Positions 17,386-26,045 of a stretch of 64,000 bases of DNA are shown piece after piece. A program made the translations under genes and the position numbers. Below the pieces are notes generated by a model. That model was not told the origin of the DNA, ran no database searches, and worked only from the letters and a program-made list of their open reading frames with translations. Numbering within the stretch: position 1 is the stretch's first letter; the number at the start of each line of letters is the position of its first letter. The stretch comes from an uncultured Oscillibacter sp. (lineage in GTDB: Bacteria; Bacillota; Clostridia; Oscillospirales; Oscillospiraceae), in contig UQVS01000010.1 in the NCBI GenBank assembly GCA_900544615.1, forward strand, positions 11,782-75,781, written 5' to 3'.

Positions 17386-17500
17386 CAGGCAGAGTAGAAG
17401 CGCGCGTGTTGGCCTACGGCCCACAGTGCCGACGGAACGGGGAGTTGTCCGCCGGACGAAAGGAGATTACCGCAGTGCGCGCTTCGCATCCCGCTGCCGC
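17386..17500 (+). promoter_or_regulatory. tetrahydrofolate (THF) riboswitch
   Basis: The conserved THF-aptamer segments are present: GGCAGAGTAGA at the 5' side (17388-17398) and TTCGCATCCCGCTGCC at the 3' side. P1 is formed by GGCAG (17388-17392) with CTGCC (17494-17498), and the next helix by GAAGCGCGC with GCGCGCTTC. The aptamer class binds reduced folates and usually precedes folate transporter genes, as here. Its 3' P1 strand can instead pair downstream (CTGCCGC with GCGGCAG at 17510-17516), giving the switch. Confidence 0.88.
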
Positions 17501-17531
17501 ATACCGGAAGCGGCAGGCGGAACCTGCCAGA

Positions 17532-17566
17532 CCTCCTCTGTGCGGCGTTACTGCCGCAGAAGGAGG
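17532..17566 (+). promoter_or_regulatory. ribosome-site sequestering hairpin of the folT leader
   Basis: CCTCC (17532-17536) pairs with the Shine-Dalgarno bases GGAGG (17562-17566), on top of an inner stem TGCGGC/GCCGCA. No T run follows, so the riboswitch probably controls translation rather than termination. Confidence 0.75.
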
Positions 17567-17573
17567 ATTTTTT

Positions 17574-18140
17574 ATGGATTCCCATCCCTTTTCCGCCGCC
17601 TACTGGCACATGGCCGCCGGTGAGCTGAAGAACGTCCGCAAGCTGACCTTTGCGGCGCTTTGCATGGCACTTTGCATGGCACTGTCAGCCATTCCCTCCG
17701 TCCCCCTGTGGGGCGGGGCCAAGATCACATGGGGCTTTCTGGCCAGAGCCGTGTGCGCCTGGGTCTGCGGCCCGGTGCTGGGGCTGGTGTTTGGCGCAGC
17801 AGAGGACCTTCTGAGCTTTTTCATCACCGGCGGAGGCGGGTATCCCTTCTTTCCCGGCTATACTTTGACCACCATGCTGGGCGTTTTTTTATACGCTTTG
17901 TTTTTTTACAAGTCGAAGATTACACTTCGTAATGTTTTTTTGGCGAAATTGCTGACCAATCTTGAAAATGTGCTGCTGGGGGCGCTGTGGATGGCGATCC
18001 TCAGCGGTAAGGCATGGTATATCACGGCCAGCGGCAGCGTCATCAAAAATCTGGTCTGCCTGCCGTTTCAGACGGTGCTGCTGCTGCTGCTCATGACCGC
18101 CCTGCGCCCGGCTTTGAAGAAAATGCGCCTGGTGGAATGA
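17574..18140 (+). CDS. folT: ECF transporter folate-specific S component
   Basis: 188 residues with about six hydrophobic helices. The pattern of an N-terminal amphipathic stretch, RKLTFAALCMALCMALS, IPSVPLWGGAKITWGFLARAV and GPVLGLVFGAAEDLLSF fits energy-coupling-factor S components of the FolT/ThiT/PanT group; the THF riboswitch directly upstream identifies folate as the ligand. It needs the shared EcfAA'T module, which is not in this window. ATG 17574 follows AGGAGG; earlier in-frame starts lie inside the riboswitch. folA and thyA, also folate genes, are at 43-44 kb. Confidence 0.88.
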   Translation: MDSHPFSAAYWHMAAGELKNVRKLTFAALCMALCMALSAIPSVPLWGGAKITWGFLARAVCAWVCGPVLGLVFGAAEDLLSFFITGGGGYPFFPGYTLTTMLGVFLYALFFYKSKITLRNVFLAKLLTNLENVLLGALWMAILSGKAWYITASGSVIKNLVCLPFQTVLLLLLMTALRPALKKMRLVE

Positions 18141-18183
18141 CCGGCAGGCCGATTTGCCTGCATCGTAAATGCACAGGAAAAAC

Positions 18184-18211
18184 GAGCCTCCGCTTTTTTG
18201 AGCGGAGGCTC
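18184..18211 (+). terminator. terminator-like hairpin after folT
   Basis: GAGCCTCCGCT (18184-18194) pairs with AGCGGAGGCTC (18201-18211), an 11-bp stem. The T run after it is short. Confidence 0.75.
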
Positions 18212-18331
18212 TTGCTGTATGGATGCGCGGAGCGGATGCGAAGGGCAAGCGGGGGAGGGCAACTTCTGCCTCCGGGAACAGAAGTTTACCATTTGCTTTC
18301 CCTTTGTTCACAAATTGTTTACCTGCCCCCA

Positions 18332-18360
18332 TTGACTTTACCTGACAGGGGTGGTAAACT
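18332..18360 (+). promoter_or_regulatory. promoter of the hrcA heat-shock operon
   Basis: TTGACT (18332-18337), 17 bases, TAAACT (18355-18360). The transcript start falls inside the CIRCE element that follows. Confidence 0.85.
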
Positions 18361-18364
18361 GCGC

Positions 18365-18391
18365 TTAGCACTCAGGAAGAAGGAGTGCTAA
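18365..18391 (+). promoter_or_regulatory. CIRCE operator (HrcA binding site)
   Basis: Perfect CIRCE: TTAGCACTC (18365-18373), nine bases, GAGTGCTAA (18383-18391). HrcA binds it to repress the operon; GroEL assists HrcA in the established Bacillus model. Confidence 0.97.
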
Positions 18392-18411
18392 AACGATTTG
18401 AGGTGCTTTTT

Positions 18412-19467
18412 GTGGACTTGACTGACCGGAAAAAGCAAATACTGAAAGTGGTCGTGGAGGATTACATCCGCACCGCCGAGCCGGTTGGCTCCAAGGCCAT
18501 CGCTTCGGAAATGGGCGGCAGCGTTTCCTCCGCCACCATCCGCAACGAGCTTGCGGATCTGGTGGAGCTGGGCTATCTGGAGCAGCCCCACACCTCCGCG
18601 GGACGGATCCCCTCCCCCAAGGGCTACCGGCTGTACGTCAACGAGCTGATGGAACGCCAGCGGCTCTCCATTGCGGAGACGGAGAAAATCAACCAGTCCC
18701 TTCAGATCAAGATGGAGGAGCTTGACCGGGTCATCTCTCAGGCGGGCAGGGCCGTCAGCAGCTTTGTGAATTATCCAGCCTATGTGGCCACCGCCGGAAA
18801 GGGCAGCGTTACCGCCAGCCGCTTCGAGCTGCTGCCGGTGGATGAAAAGAGCTGCATCGTGGTCATGATGATGGGCGACAACCGGGTAAAATCCCAGCTG
18901 CTGCGGATGCAGCTGAAGGTGGACCGGGATCAGATGGCCGCGCTGGTGGAGCTTTTGAACCGGCACTTTACCGGCATCTCCACAAAGGAGATGAACCAGA
19001 AGCTGATGGCCGTTTCACAGGGCATTACCCCCCAGCTGTTCCTGCTGCTGAGCCAGACGGTGAATTACGCCGTGGATGTTCTGGAGGAATCCAACCACCG
19101 GGAGTTCATCACGGCAGGAGCCAACCAGCTTTTAAAGCTGCCGGAGTTCCGGGACGCGGATAAGGCCCATGAGCTGATGAGCTTTCTGGCGGACGACAAG
19201 GAGAAGCTGCCGGTGCCGGATGAAGGGCCGATGAAAATCCTGATCGGGCCGGAAAACGTCAGCGACGCGCTGAAGGACACCAGCGTGGTGGTGGCCAGCT
19301 ATGATATCGGCGACGATATGCGGGGTCTCATCGGCGTGGTGGGCCCCACCCGGATGGATTACGCCGCAGTGGCCGCCAGATTGACCGGCTTTGCCGACGG
19401 GCTGACAAAGCTCTTCGGCAAGCAGGAAAAACAGGAATTACCCCCGAAGGAGGATGCAGATACATGA
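18412..19467 (+). CDS. hrcA: heat-inducible transcription repressor HrcA
   Basis: 351 residues from the GTG at 18412 (LTDRKKQILKVVVEDYIRTAEPVGSKAIA), which follows GAGGTG by six bases. The N-terminal winged helix contains SSATIRNELADLVELGYLEQPHTSAGR, highly conserved in HrcA; the GAF-like middle domain and the C-terminal dimer region follow. A GTG at 18385 is in frame but lies within CIRCE and is rejected as start. It represses its own operon through CIRCE. The stop overlaps grpE as ATGA. Confidence 0.95.
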   Translation: MDLTDRKKQILKVVVEDYIRTAEPVGSKAIASEMGGSVSSATIRNELADLVELGYLEQPHTSAGRIPSPKGYRLYVNELMERQRLSIAETEKINQSLQIKMEELDRVISQAGRAVSSFVNYPAYVATAGKGSVTASRFELLPVDEKSCIVVMMMGDNRVKSQLLRMQLKVDRDQMAALVELLNRHFTGISTKEMNQKLMAVSQGITPQLFLLLSQTVNYAVDVLEESNHREFITAGANQLLKLPEFRDADKAHELMSFLADDKEKLPVPDEGPMKILIGPENVSDALKDTSVVVASYDIGDDMRGLIGVVGPTRMDYAAVAARLTGFADGLTKLFGKQEKQELPPKEDADT

Positions 19468-20054
19468 GCGAAGAAACGAAAGAGCCTGTGGAGGAGACCC
19501 CGGAGACGCCGGAAGCCCGGCAGGAACCGGCTCCTGAGAATCAGGAAGCAGAAAAGAAGCCCAGAAAGAAAGAGAAAAAGGAAAAGGGCATTACCTTTAC
19601 GCGGGAACAGGTGGAAAAGATGGAGCTGGCTGCCAAGCAGCTGGAATCCGTGAAGGATCAGTTCACCCGCCTGACTGCCGAGTATGACAATTACCGCAAG
19701 CGCACCACCAGGGAAAAGGACAGCATCTATCAGGACGCCAAGGGCGACACCATCAAGGCGTTTCTGGCGGTGTATGACAATCTGGAACGGGCCGCTGCCG
19801 CAGAGGGCGGCGAGGACAGCCCCCACAAGAAGGGACTGGAGATGATCTTCCAGCAGTTCAAGGAGCTGCTTGCCAAGGAAGGCGTCAAGGAGATCGAGGC
19901 CAAGGGCAAGGATTTTGACCCGGAGACCATGAACGCCGTGATGCACATCGAGGATGAGAGCTTCGGTGAAAACGAGGTGTCTCAGGTGTTTCAGGCAGGC
20001 TTTGAGCTGAATGGCAAGGTCCTGCGCCACGCCATCGTACAGGTGGCCAACTAA
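19464..20054 (+). CDS. grpE: nucleotide exchange factor GrpE
   Basis: 196 residues. An acidic, disordered N-terminus (Glu/Lys/Pro rich, about 55 residues) leads into the long dimer-forming coiled coil (VEKMELAAKQLESVKDQFTRLTAEYDNYRKRT) and the C-terminal beta domain (HIEDESFGENEVSQVFQAGFELNGKVLRHAIVQVAN), both diagnostic. GrpE releases ADP from DnaK. Second gene of the CIRCE-controlled operon, translationally coupled to hrcA. Confidence 0.95.
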   Translation: MSEETKEPVEETPETPEARQEPAPENQEAEKKPRKKEKKEKGITFTREQVEKMELAAKQLESVKDQFTRLTAEYDNYRKRTTREKDSIYQDAKGDTIKAFLAVYDNLERAAAAEGGEDSPHKKGLEMIFQQFKELLAKEGVKEIEAKGKDFDPETMNAVMHIEDESFGENEVSQVFQAGFELNGKVLRHAIVQVAN

Positions 20055-20065
20055 AGGAGATTTGT

Positions 20066-20266
20066 ATGGATAAGAAGCTGTACCGCGATCCCCGGAACGG
20101 GATGCTTGCCGGCGTGTGCGCCGGGATCGCCGAGTATTTCGGCTGGGACCCCACATGGGTCCGGCTGGGCTGGGTGCTGTTCACCCTGTTGGGGGGCAGC
20201 GGCCTGCTGGCATATATTATCGCCGCGGTGATCATTCCCAGAGATCCCATCGACCCGGTTTATTGA
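20066..20266 (+). CDS. small PspC-domain membrane protein
   Basis: 66 residues made up almost entirely of a PspC domain: KKLYRDPRNGMLAGVCAGIAEYF followed by WVRLGWVLFTLLGG and a hydrophobic helix LAYIIAAVIIP. PspC proteins sense envelope stress in proteobacteria; stand-alone short versions in Firmicutes have no settled role. Placed 11 bases after grpE and before dnaK, it rides in the heat-shock operon, which links a membrane-stress protein to chaperone control. Confidence 0.88.
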   Translation: MDKKLYRDPRNGMLAGVCAGIAEYFGWDPTWVRLGWVLFTLLGGSGLLAYIIAAVIIPRDPIDPVY

Positions 20267-20360
20267 CCGCGCTTCCGCCGGAACGGCTTCTCTCTGGCAA
20301 TGAAGCCGGATCAAACAGAGTAATCAATAAAAATTTGAGATAAATTTGGAGGAATTCATT

Positions 20361-22226
20361 ATGTCTAAGGTTATCGGTATTGACTTGGGTACAACCAACA
20401 GCTGTGTGGCCGTCATGGAGGGCGGCGAAGCCGTCGTCATCCCCAACGCAGAGGGCAACCGTACCACCCCGTCCGTGGTGGCATTCAGCAAGACCGGTGA
20501 GCGGATGGTCGGCCAGGTGGCAAAGCGTCAGGCCATCACCAACCCCGACCGCACCATCTCTTCCATCAAGCGGGAAATGGGCAGCGACTACAAAGTGAAC
20601 GTGGACGGCAAGTCCTACACCCCGCAGGAGATCTCCGCCATGATCCTGCAAAAGCTCAAGGGCGACGCCGAGGCTTATCTGGGCCAGACCGTCTCCGAGG
20701 CGGTCATCACCGTCCCCGCTTACTTCACCGACGCCCAGCGTCAGGCCACCAAGGACGCCGGCAAGATCGCCGGTCTGGACGTGAAGCGGATCATCAACGA
20801 GCCTACCGCAGCCGCCCTTGCTTACGGCGTGGATAAGGAGCAGTCCCAGAAGATCATGGTGTACGATCTGGGCGGCGGCACCTTCGATGTGTCCATTCTG
20901 GACATTGACGACGGTGTGATCGAGGTTCTGGCCACCGCAGGCAACAACCGTCTGGGCGGCGACGACTTCGATGAGTGCATCATGAAGTGGATGGTCAGCG
21001 AGTTCAAGCGCACCGACAACGTGGATCTCTCCGGTGATAAGGTTGCCATGCAGCGTTTGAAGGAAGCTGCCGAGAAGGCCAAGATCGAGCTGTCCGGCGT
21101 GACCACCTCCAACATCAACCTGCCCTATATCACCGCTGACGCCACCGGCCCCAAGCATCTGGATCTGACGCTGACCCGCGCCAAGTTCAACGAACTGACC
21201 GCCCATCTGGTGGAGGCCACCGCAGGCCCCGTCCGTCAGGCTCTGGGCGATGCGGGCCTCACCGGCAATGACATCCACAAGGTTCTGATGGTGGGCGGCT
21301 CCAGCCGGATTCCCGCCGTGCAGGATATGGTCAAGAAGCTCACCGGCAAGGAAGGCTTCAAGGGTATCAACCCCGACGAGTGCGTGGCCATGGGCGCTGC
21401 CCTGCAGGGCGGCGTGCTCACCGGCGACGTGAAGGGTCTGCTGCTGCTGGACGTGACGCCCCTGTCTCTGGGCATTGAGACCATGGGCGGCGTCTGCACC
21501 AAGCTGATCGACCGCAACACCACCATCCCCGTGAAGAAGAGCCAGATCTTCTCCACCGCCGCTGACAACCAGACCTCCGTTGAGGTCAATGTCCTTCAGG
21601 GCGAGCGGGAAATGGCCGCTGCCAACAAGTCTCTGGGCCGCTTCCATCTGGACGGCATCGCACCGGCCCGCCGGGGCGTGCCTCAGATCGAGGTCACCTT
21701 CGATATCGACGCCAACGGCATCGTGAACGTCTCCGCCAAGGATCTGGGTACCGGCAAGGAGCAGCACATCACCATCACCTCTTCCTCCAACATGAGCAAG
21801 GACGACATTGATAAGGCTGTGAAGGAAGCCGAGGCTTATGCCGCACAGGACAAGAAGATGAAGGAGGACGTGGAGACCCGCAATCAGGCGGATCAGATGG
21901 TCTATCAGAGCGAAAAGACCCTCAGCGAGATGGGCGACAAGATCCCCGCTGACGACAAGAACAAGGTGCAGGCCGGGATCGACAAGCTGAAGGAAGCCCT
22001 GAAGGGCACCGACACTGCCGCCATCAAGGCTGCCACCGATGCGCTGACGCAGGACTTCTACGCTGTCAGCGAGAAGCTCTATCAGCAGGCCAATCCCCAG
22101 GGCGCTCAGGGCGGCGCCCAGGCCGGTCCCGACATGGGCGGCCAGCAGGCCGGCGGCGCACAGGACGGCCAGTATTATGACGCGGACTACAAGGTTGTGG
22201 ATGACGACGACCAGAACAAGAAGTAA
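20361..22226 (+). CDS. dnaK: chaperone DnaK (Hsp70)
   Basis: 621 residues from ATG 20361, which follows TTGGAGG. The nucleotide-binding domain shows IGIDLGTTNSCVAV, VITVPAYFTDAQRQAT, the phosphate-2 loop VYDLGGGTFDVSIL and GGSSRIPAVQ. The substrate-binding domain begins after the linker GLLLLDVTPLSLGI. The tail is Gly/Gln/Ala rich and ends in an acidic Asp/Lys segment. There is no long insertion, as expected for Gram-positive-type DnaK. Fourth gene of the operon; the spacing to pspC is 94 bases with no clear promoter seen. Confidence 0.97.
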   Translation: MSKVIGIDLGTTNSCVAVMEGGEAVVIPNAEGNRTTPSVVAFSKTGERMVGQVAKRQAITNPDRTISSIKREMGSDYKVNVDGKSYTPQEISAMILQKLKGDAEAYLGQTVSEAVITVPAYFTDAQRQATKDAGKIAGLDVKRIINEPTAAALAYGVDKEQSQKIMVYDLGGGTFDVSILDIDDGVIEVLATAGNNRLGGDDFDECIMKWMVSEFKRTDNVDLSGDKVAMQRLKEAAEKAKIELSGVTTSNINLPYITADATGPKHLDLTLTRAKFNELTAHLVEATAGPVRQALGDAGLTGNDIHKVLMVGGSSRIPAVQDMVKKLTGKEGFKGINPDECVAMGAALQGGVLTGDVKGLLLLDVTPLSLGIETMGGVCTKLIDRNTTIPVKKSQIFSTAADNQTSVEVNVLQGEREMAAANKSLGRFHLDGIAPARRGVPQIEVTFDIDANGIVNVSAKDLGTGKEQHITITSSSNMSKDDIDKAVKEAEAYAAQDKKMKEDVETRNQADQMVYQSEKTLSEMGDKIPADDKNKVQAGIDKLKEALKGTDTAAIKAATDALTQDFYAVSEKLYQQANPQGAQGGAQAGPDMGGQQAGGAQDGQYYDADYKVVDDDDQNKK

Positions 22227-22247
22227 ATCAGCGTGTTCGGAACCGAT

Positions 22248-22272
22248 GGGACGGGGGATTTTTCCCCGCCCC
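22248..22272 (+). terminator. GC-rich hairpin between dnaK and dnaJ
   Basis: GGGACGGGG (22248-22256) pairs with CCCCGCCCC (22264-22272) around a T-rich loop. No T run follows, so it is more likely a partial terminator or RNA-processing/stability element, which would lower dnaJ relative to dnaK. Confidence 0.45.
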
Positions 22273-22386
22273 ATTGGGGCCGTTTTGGAGAAAATGAGGC
22301 AATTAGGGCTGAGGAGCCTGAAACGGCAGTCCGCAGTGTGCGGTTTCCGGTTCCTGATTCCTAATCGCGCATGGAGGATGTAGAGT

Positions 22387-23535
22387 ATGGCAGCAGAAAA
22401 ACGTGATTATTACGAAGTTCTTGGCGTTAATAAGAGCGCCTCTGAGGACGAGATCAAAAAAGCATATAAGAAAATGGCTCGGAAGTACCACCCGGATCTG
22501 AACCCCGACAATAAGGAAGCGGAGGAGAAGTTCAAGGAGGTCAACGAGGCCTATGAGGTTCTCTCCGACGCCAATAAGAAGGCCCGTTATGACCAGTTCG
22601 GCTTTGCGGGGGTAGATCCCAACTACGGCGCAGGCGCAGGCGCAGGCGGCGGAGCCTATGACGCCGGCGGCTTTGACTTCGGCGATCTGGGGGACATCTT
22701 CGGCAGCTTTTTCGGCGGCGGCTTCGGTTCCGCCCAGCGGCGGAATCCCAACGCCCCCCAGCGGGGCGAGAGCATCCGTTTGGGTGTGACCATCAGCTTT
22801 GAGGAGGCCGCCTTCGGCTGTGAGAAGGAGGTCAGCGTAGACCGCTATGAGACCTGTACCTCCTGCCACGGCTCCGGCTGCGCCGACGGCACGTCCCCGG
22901 AGGTCTGCCCGGACTGCCACGGCTCCGGTCAGGTGCAGGTGCGGCGGCAGACGCCTATGGGCGTGTTTGCCACCACCTCTCCCTGCGGGCGCTGCGGCGG
23001 CAAGGGCCGGATCATCAAGACTCCCTGCACGTCCTGCCGCGGCAGCGGTCTGGAGCGGAAACGCCGTACCATTCAGGCCAAGATCCCGGCGGGCATCGAC
23101 AACGGCCAGACCATTTCCATCCGGGGACAGGGCCACGCCGGGAAAAACAGCGGCCCCGCAGGCGATCTGCTGATTACCATTACCGTGCGGCCTCATGAGC
23201 TGTTCCGCCGGGAGGGGACTTCCGTCCTCTGCGAAGCGCCCATCACCTTTGCACAGGCGGTTCTGGGCGCAGAGCTGGAGATTCCCACCATTGACGGCAA
23301 GGTGAAGTATGAGCTGCCGGAGGGAACCCAGTCCGGCACCACCTTCCGCCTGAAGGGCAAGGGCATCCCGGAGCTGAACGGCCGGGGCCGGGGCGACCAG
23401 TACGTTACCGTTTACATCGAAACGCCCCGCAATCTGAACCGGGAGCAGAAGGAAGCTCTGAAGAAGTTTGCGGAGAGCGTTGGCGATAATAATTATGAGG
23501 AACGGAGAAAGTTCTTCAAGAAATTCAAAAAGTGA
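22387..23535 (+). CDS. dnaJ: chaperone DnaJ (Hsp40)
   Basis: 382 residues. The J domain (residues 1-70) includes the HPD motif in RKYHPDLNP; a Gly/Phe-rich region follows (YGAGAGAGGGAYDAGGFDFG). Four zinc-binding repeats are intact: CTSCHGSG, CPDCHGSG, CGRCGGKG and CTSCRGSG. The C-terminal client domain ends in KKFKK. DnaJ stimulates the DnaK ATPase and delivers clients. It sits 160 bases after dnaK. Confidence 0.97.
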   Translation: MAAEKRDYYEVLGVNKSASEDEIKKAYKKMARKYHPDLNPDNKEAEEKFKEVNEAYEVLSDANKKARYDQFGFAGVDPNYGAGAGAGGGAYDAGGFDFGDLGDIFGSFFGGGFGSAQRRNPNAPQRGESIRLGVTISFEEAAFGCEKEVSVDRYETCTSCHGSGCADGTSPEVCPDCHGSGQVQVRRQTPMGVFATTSPCGRCGGKGRIIKTPCTSCRGSGLERKRRTIQAKIPAGIDNGQTISIRGQGHAGKNSGPAGDLLITITVRPHELFRREGTSVLCEAPITFAQAVLGAELEIPTIDGKVKYELPEGTQSGTTFRLKGKGIPELNGRGRGDQYVTVYIETPRNLNREQKEALKKFAESVGDNNYEERRKFFKKFKK

Positions 23536-23543
23536 GGCACAGT

Positions 23544-24353
23544 ATGTATCTGGCGGATTATCATACCCACACGCAGTTTTCCCCGGACGCGCAGGATTCC
23601 ATGACGGCCATGGCGCAGGCGGCCATCCGGGCCGGACTGGACGAGATCTGCTTTACCGACCATGTGGAGCCGATGGAATGGGGGACCACAAAGCTGCGGG
23701 GGCCTTACGACTGGACGCTTCTGACGCGGGATTTCCGCGCGGCGCAGGCGGCGGTGGGCGATCAGATCCAGCTGCGGCTGGGCATGGAGCTGGGGGATGC
23801 CCAGTGGGCGCCGGAACACGTGGCGGAACTGCTGGCAGACGCCCCGGAATTCGACTTCATCATCGGCTCCATTCACCTGCTGTCAAGGCGGTATGGGAGC
23901 CAGGATCTGTATGTGTTCTCCCCCAAAGATGAGTCCGAGGCGCAGGAGGCGCTGGGGGATTATCTGGAGGAAGCGCTGGCGCTGGCAAAGCAGGGCGGCT
24001 TCACGGTCATGGGACATCTGACGCTGCCCCTGCGGTATTTCAACGAAATGCGGGGCTTCCATACCAGCTTTGACCCCTATGAGGAACAGATCCGGGAGAT
24101 CCTGAAAACCCTGATCGAAAACGGCCGGGGCATCGAACTGAACTGCAACCGGGGCAATCAGCCGCTGCCGGACGGGAAGTGGCTGAAAATTTACCGGGAA
24201 TTGGGCGGCGAGGTCATTACGCTGGGAACGGACGCCCACAGTACGCAGCACGTTGGCTGCTCCGTCCGGGAGCGGCAGGCACTGCTGAAAAGCTGCGGCT
24301 TTACGCGGTTCTGCACCTTTGAAAAGCAGAAGCCCATCTGGCACGCACTGTAA
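23544..24353 (+). CDS. PHP-domain phosphatase (histidinol-phosphatase-like)
   Basis: 269 residues opening MYLADYHTHTQFSPDA, the metal-binding start of PHP phosphoesterases; other ligands are in CFTDHVEPMEW, GMELG, IIGSIHLL, MGHLTLP and TLGTDAHS. The length and pattern match the HisK type of L-histidinol-phosphate phosphatase, but no other his gene is nearby, so another sugar or nucleotide phosphate is possible. The ATG at 23544, eight bases after the dnaJ stop, is taken, with GTGAGG as ribosome site. Confidence 0.82.
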   Translation: MYLADYHTHTQFSPDAQDSMTAMAQAAIRAGLDEICFTDHVEPMEWGTTKLRGPYDWTLLTRDFRAAQAAVGDQIQLRLGMELGDAQWAPEHVAELLADAPEFDFIIGSIHLLSRRYGSQDLYVFSPKDESEAQEALGDYLEEALALAKQGGFTVMGHLTLPLRYFNEMRGFHTSFDPYEEQIREILKTLIENGRGIELNCNRGNQPLPDGKWLKIYRELGGEVITLGTDAHSTQHVGCSVRERQALLKSCGFTRFCTFEKQKPIWHAL

Positions 24354-24361
24354 TTGAGGAA

Positions 24362-24390
24362 TTGATTTTTCAATGGGAATGATGTATACT
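24362..24390 (+). promoter_or_regulatory. promoter of rpiB
   Basis: TTGATT (24362-24367), 17 bases, TATACT (24385-24390). Confidence 0.75.
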
Positions 24391-24434
24391 GTTCCCGCAA
24401 AAATCCCAAAAAACAACCATTTGGAGGAGACGTT

Positions 24435-24875
24435 ATGAAAATCGCACTGGGCTGTGACCACGGCGGCTATGAGCTGAAGCAGTTTGTGATGAAAACTCTG
24501 GAAAAATTGGGCTATGAATATGAGGATTTCGGCTGCTACTCCACCGAGAGCTGCGACTATCCCGATTTCGGCGCCGCTGCTGCCCGCGCTGTGGCAGAGG
24601 GCAAGTGCGACCGTGGCATTGTGATCTGCACCACCGGTATCGGCATTTCCATCGCCGCCAACAAGATCAAGGGCATCCGCTGCGCCCACTGTGCCGACTG
24701 TCTGGAAGCTGAGATGACCCGCCGCCATAACGACGCCAATATGATGGCCATCGGCGCGGGCTTCACCGGCAAGAACATGGCGGAGCGGATGGTGGAGGTG
24801 TTCCTGACCACCGAGTTTGAGGGCGGCCGCCACGAACGCCGGGTCAACAAGATGATGGCTCTGGAGCAGGAATAA
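24435..24875 (+). CDS. rpiB: ribose-5-phosphate isomerase B
   Basis: 146 residues. The start MKIALGCDHGGYELK and the segments VAEGKCDRGIVICTTGIGISIAANK and RRHNDANMMAIGA are those of RpiB/LacAB sugar isomerases; the active-site Cys lies in ICTTGIG, and His in the RRHND loop. It interconverts ribulose 5-phosphate and ribose 5-phosphate in the non-oxidative pentose phosphate route. rpe, the other ribulose-phosphate enzyme, is at 55 kb. Confidence 0.92.
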   Translation: MKIALGCDHGGYELKQFVMKTLEKLGYEYEDFGCYSTESCDYPDFGAAAARAVAEGKCDRGIVICTTGIGISIAANKIKGIRCAHCADCLEAEMTRRHNDANMMAIGAGFTGKNMAERMVEVFLTTEFEGGRHERRVNKMMALEQE

Positions 24876-24907
24876 AACACGGAATCTACGAAATGGGGTG
24901 AGGAGAG

Positions 24908-25972
24908 ATGGCGTCAGGCACCAGAGGCTACAGCAGCTACCGCGGACGGGGCCGCAAGGGAAAGATTTTTCTGGCCATTGTGCTGATCCTCATTATTCTG
25001 GCCTCCGCGGGCTTCATTATCGCGCGGGAACACATGACTTATGACGCCGACGGCAATCTGCACTTTGACCTGCCGTGGACGAAAGGGCCGGAACCGTCCG
25101 ACCAGCTGCCGGAGACACCGGATGTGAAGATCCAGAAGCCGGAGGCTTCCGAAGATACCCCTGCGGCCGTGAACGTGATTCAGGCCGTACAGCTGGGAGA
25201 GGATCCCGCGCAGTGGCAGGCGCAGCTTTCCACCGGGGCGTATAACGCTTTCGCCGTGACCATGAAAGCATCGGACGGCACGCTGGAATATCCCTTTGAA
25301 ACCAGCGTATCGGGCCGGAAGCTGTCCGATCAGGCGGCAGCGGTGCAGGAAGCCCTGCCCCGGCTGCTGGACGGAGAGCGGTACAGCATTGCGCGGCTGT
25401 CCTGCCTGCGGGACGGCGGCGTGGCCAGAGAGAATCTGGAGTCCATGGGCCTGAAAAATACCGGCGGGTATGTGTTCTATGACGGCAACAACGAAAACTG
25501 GCTGGATCCGTCCAAGGAAGCTGTAAAGACGTATCTTTCCGATCTGGCGGTGGAATGTGCGGATCTGGGCTTTGACGAGATCCTGCTGACCGACCTGAAT
25601 TATCCCACCGTGGGAAAGCTGGACAAGATCGATTACGGTTTTGCTGACGGCTTTGCGGATCAGACCGCCTATCATGCCGAACAGATCGCCGACCTGCTCC
25701 GGGCCATTCAGGAGGCGCTGGCAGGCCGGGATGTGAAGCTGAGCCTTGAAGTGCCGGAAGCGGCCTACGAACATGACGGCATCGACAGCGATGCGGGGCT
25801 GGATCTGTACGGCGGGCTGATGAGCCGCCTGAGCCGGGTCTATGTGCCGACTACGCCGGAGAAGGCGGACGGAATGGATTCGGAAGCGCTGGGGAACGGT
25901 GTGCTGATTCCCGAACTGACGGAGATCCCGGAGGGCGTTTCCTATAGAAGCTACCTGATGATGAATCCCTGA
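24908..25972 (+). CDS. membrane-anchored DUF4015-like putative glycoside hydrolase
   Basis: 354 residues. A basic N-terminus (RGYSSYRGRGRKGK) precedes one transmembrane helix (residues 20-41), then a Pro/Glu linker and an extracytoplasmic domain. The segment NWLDPSKEAVKTYLSDLAVE followed by LGFDEILLTDLNYP resembles the TIM-barrel of putative glycosyl hydrolases (DUF4015), where an Asp on this strand is functionally important. The type II anchoring would place it outside the membrane. The substrate is unknown. A strong terminator follows. Confidence 0.65.
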   Translation: MASGTRGYSSYRGRGRKGKIFLAIVLILIILASAGFIIAREHMTYDADGNLHFDLPWTKGPEPSDQLPETPDVKIQKPEASEDTPAAVNVIQAVQLGEDPAQWQAQLSTGAYNAFAVTMKASDGTLEYPFETSVSGRKLSDQAAAVQEALPRLLDGERYSIARLSCLRDGGVARENLESMGLKNTGGYVFYDGNNENWLDPSKEAVKTYLSDLAVECADLGFDEILLTDLNYPTVGKLDKIDYGFADGFADQTAYHAEQIADLLRAIQEALAGRDVKLSLEVPEAAYEHDGIDSDAGLDLYGGLMSRLSRVYVPTTPEKADGMDSEALGNGVLIPELTEIPEGVSYRSYLMMNP

Positions 25973-26010
25973 ACGGCATTCGCCGGAAAACGTCTAAGCG
26001 ATGAAAAAGC

Positions 26011-26042
26011 GCCGTGCTGCATAGCAGCACGGCACTTTTTTT
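26011..26042. terminator. intrinsic terminator
   Basis: GCCGTGCTGC (26011-26020) and GCAGCACGGC (26024-26033) pair around ATA, followed by a run of eight T (26035-26042). An A run before the stem makes it usable from the minus strand as well. Confidence 0.92.
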
Positions 26043-26045
26043 GCG

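Noticed and set aside
18385..18411. GTG at 18385 as start of hrcA
   Set aside because: It lies within the CIRCE operator and has no proper ribosome site; the GTG at 18412 follows GAGGTG and gives the conserved N-terminus.
20232..22274. 680-codon open frame on the minus strand, opposite dnaK
   Set aside because: It is the mirror of the highly biased dnaK codons (GC-rich third positions); repeats of His, Gly and Leu, no ribosome site, no known domain.
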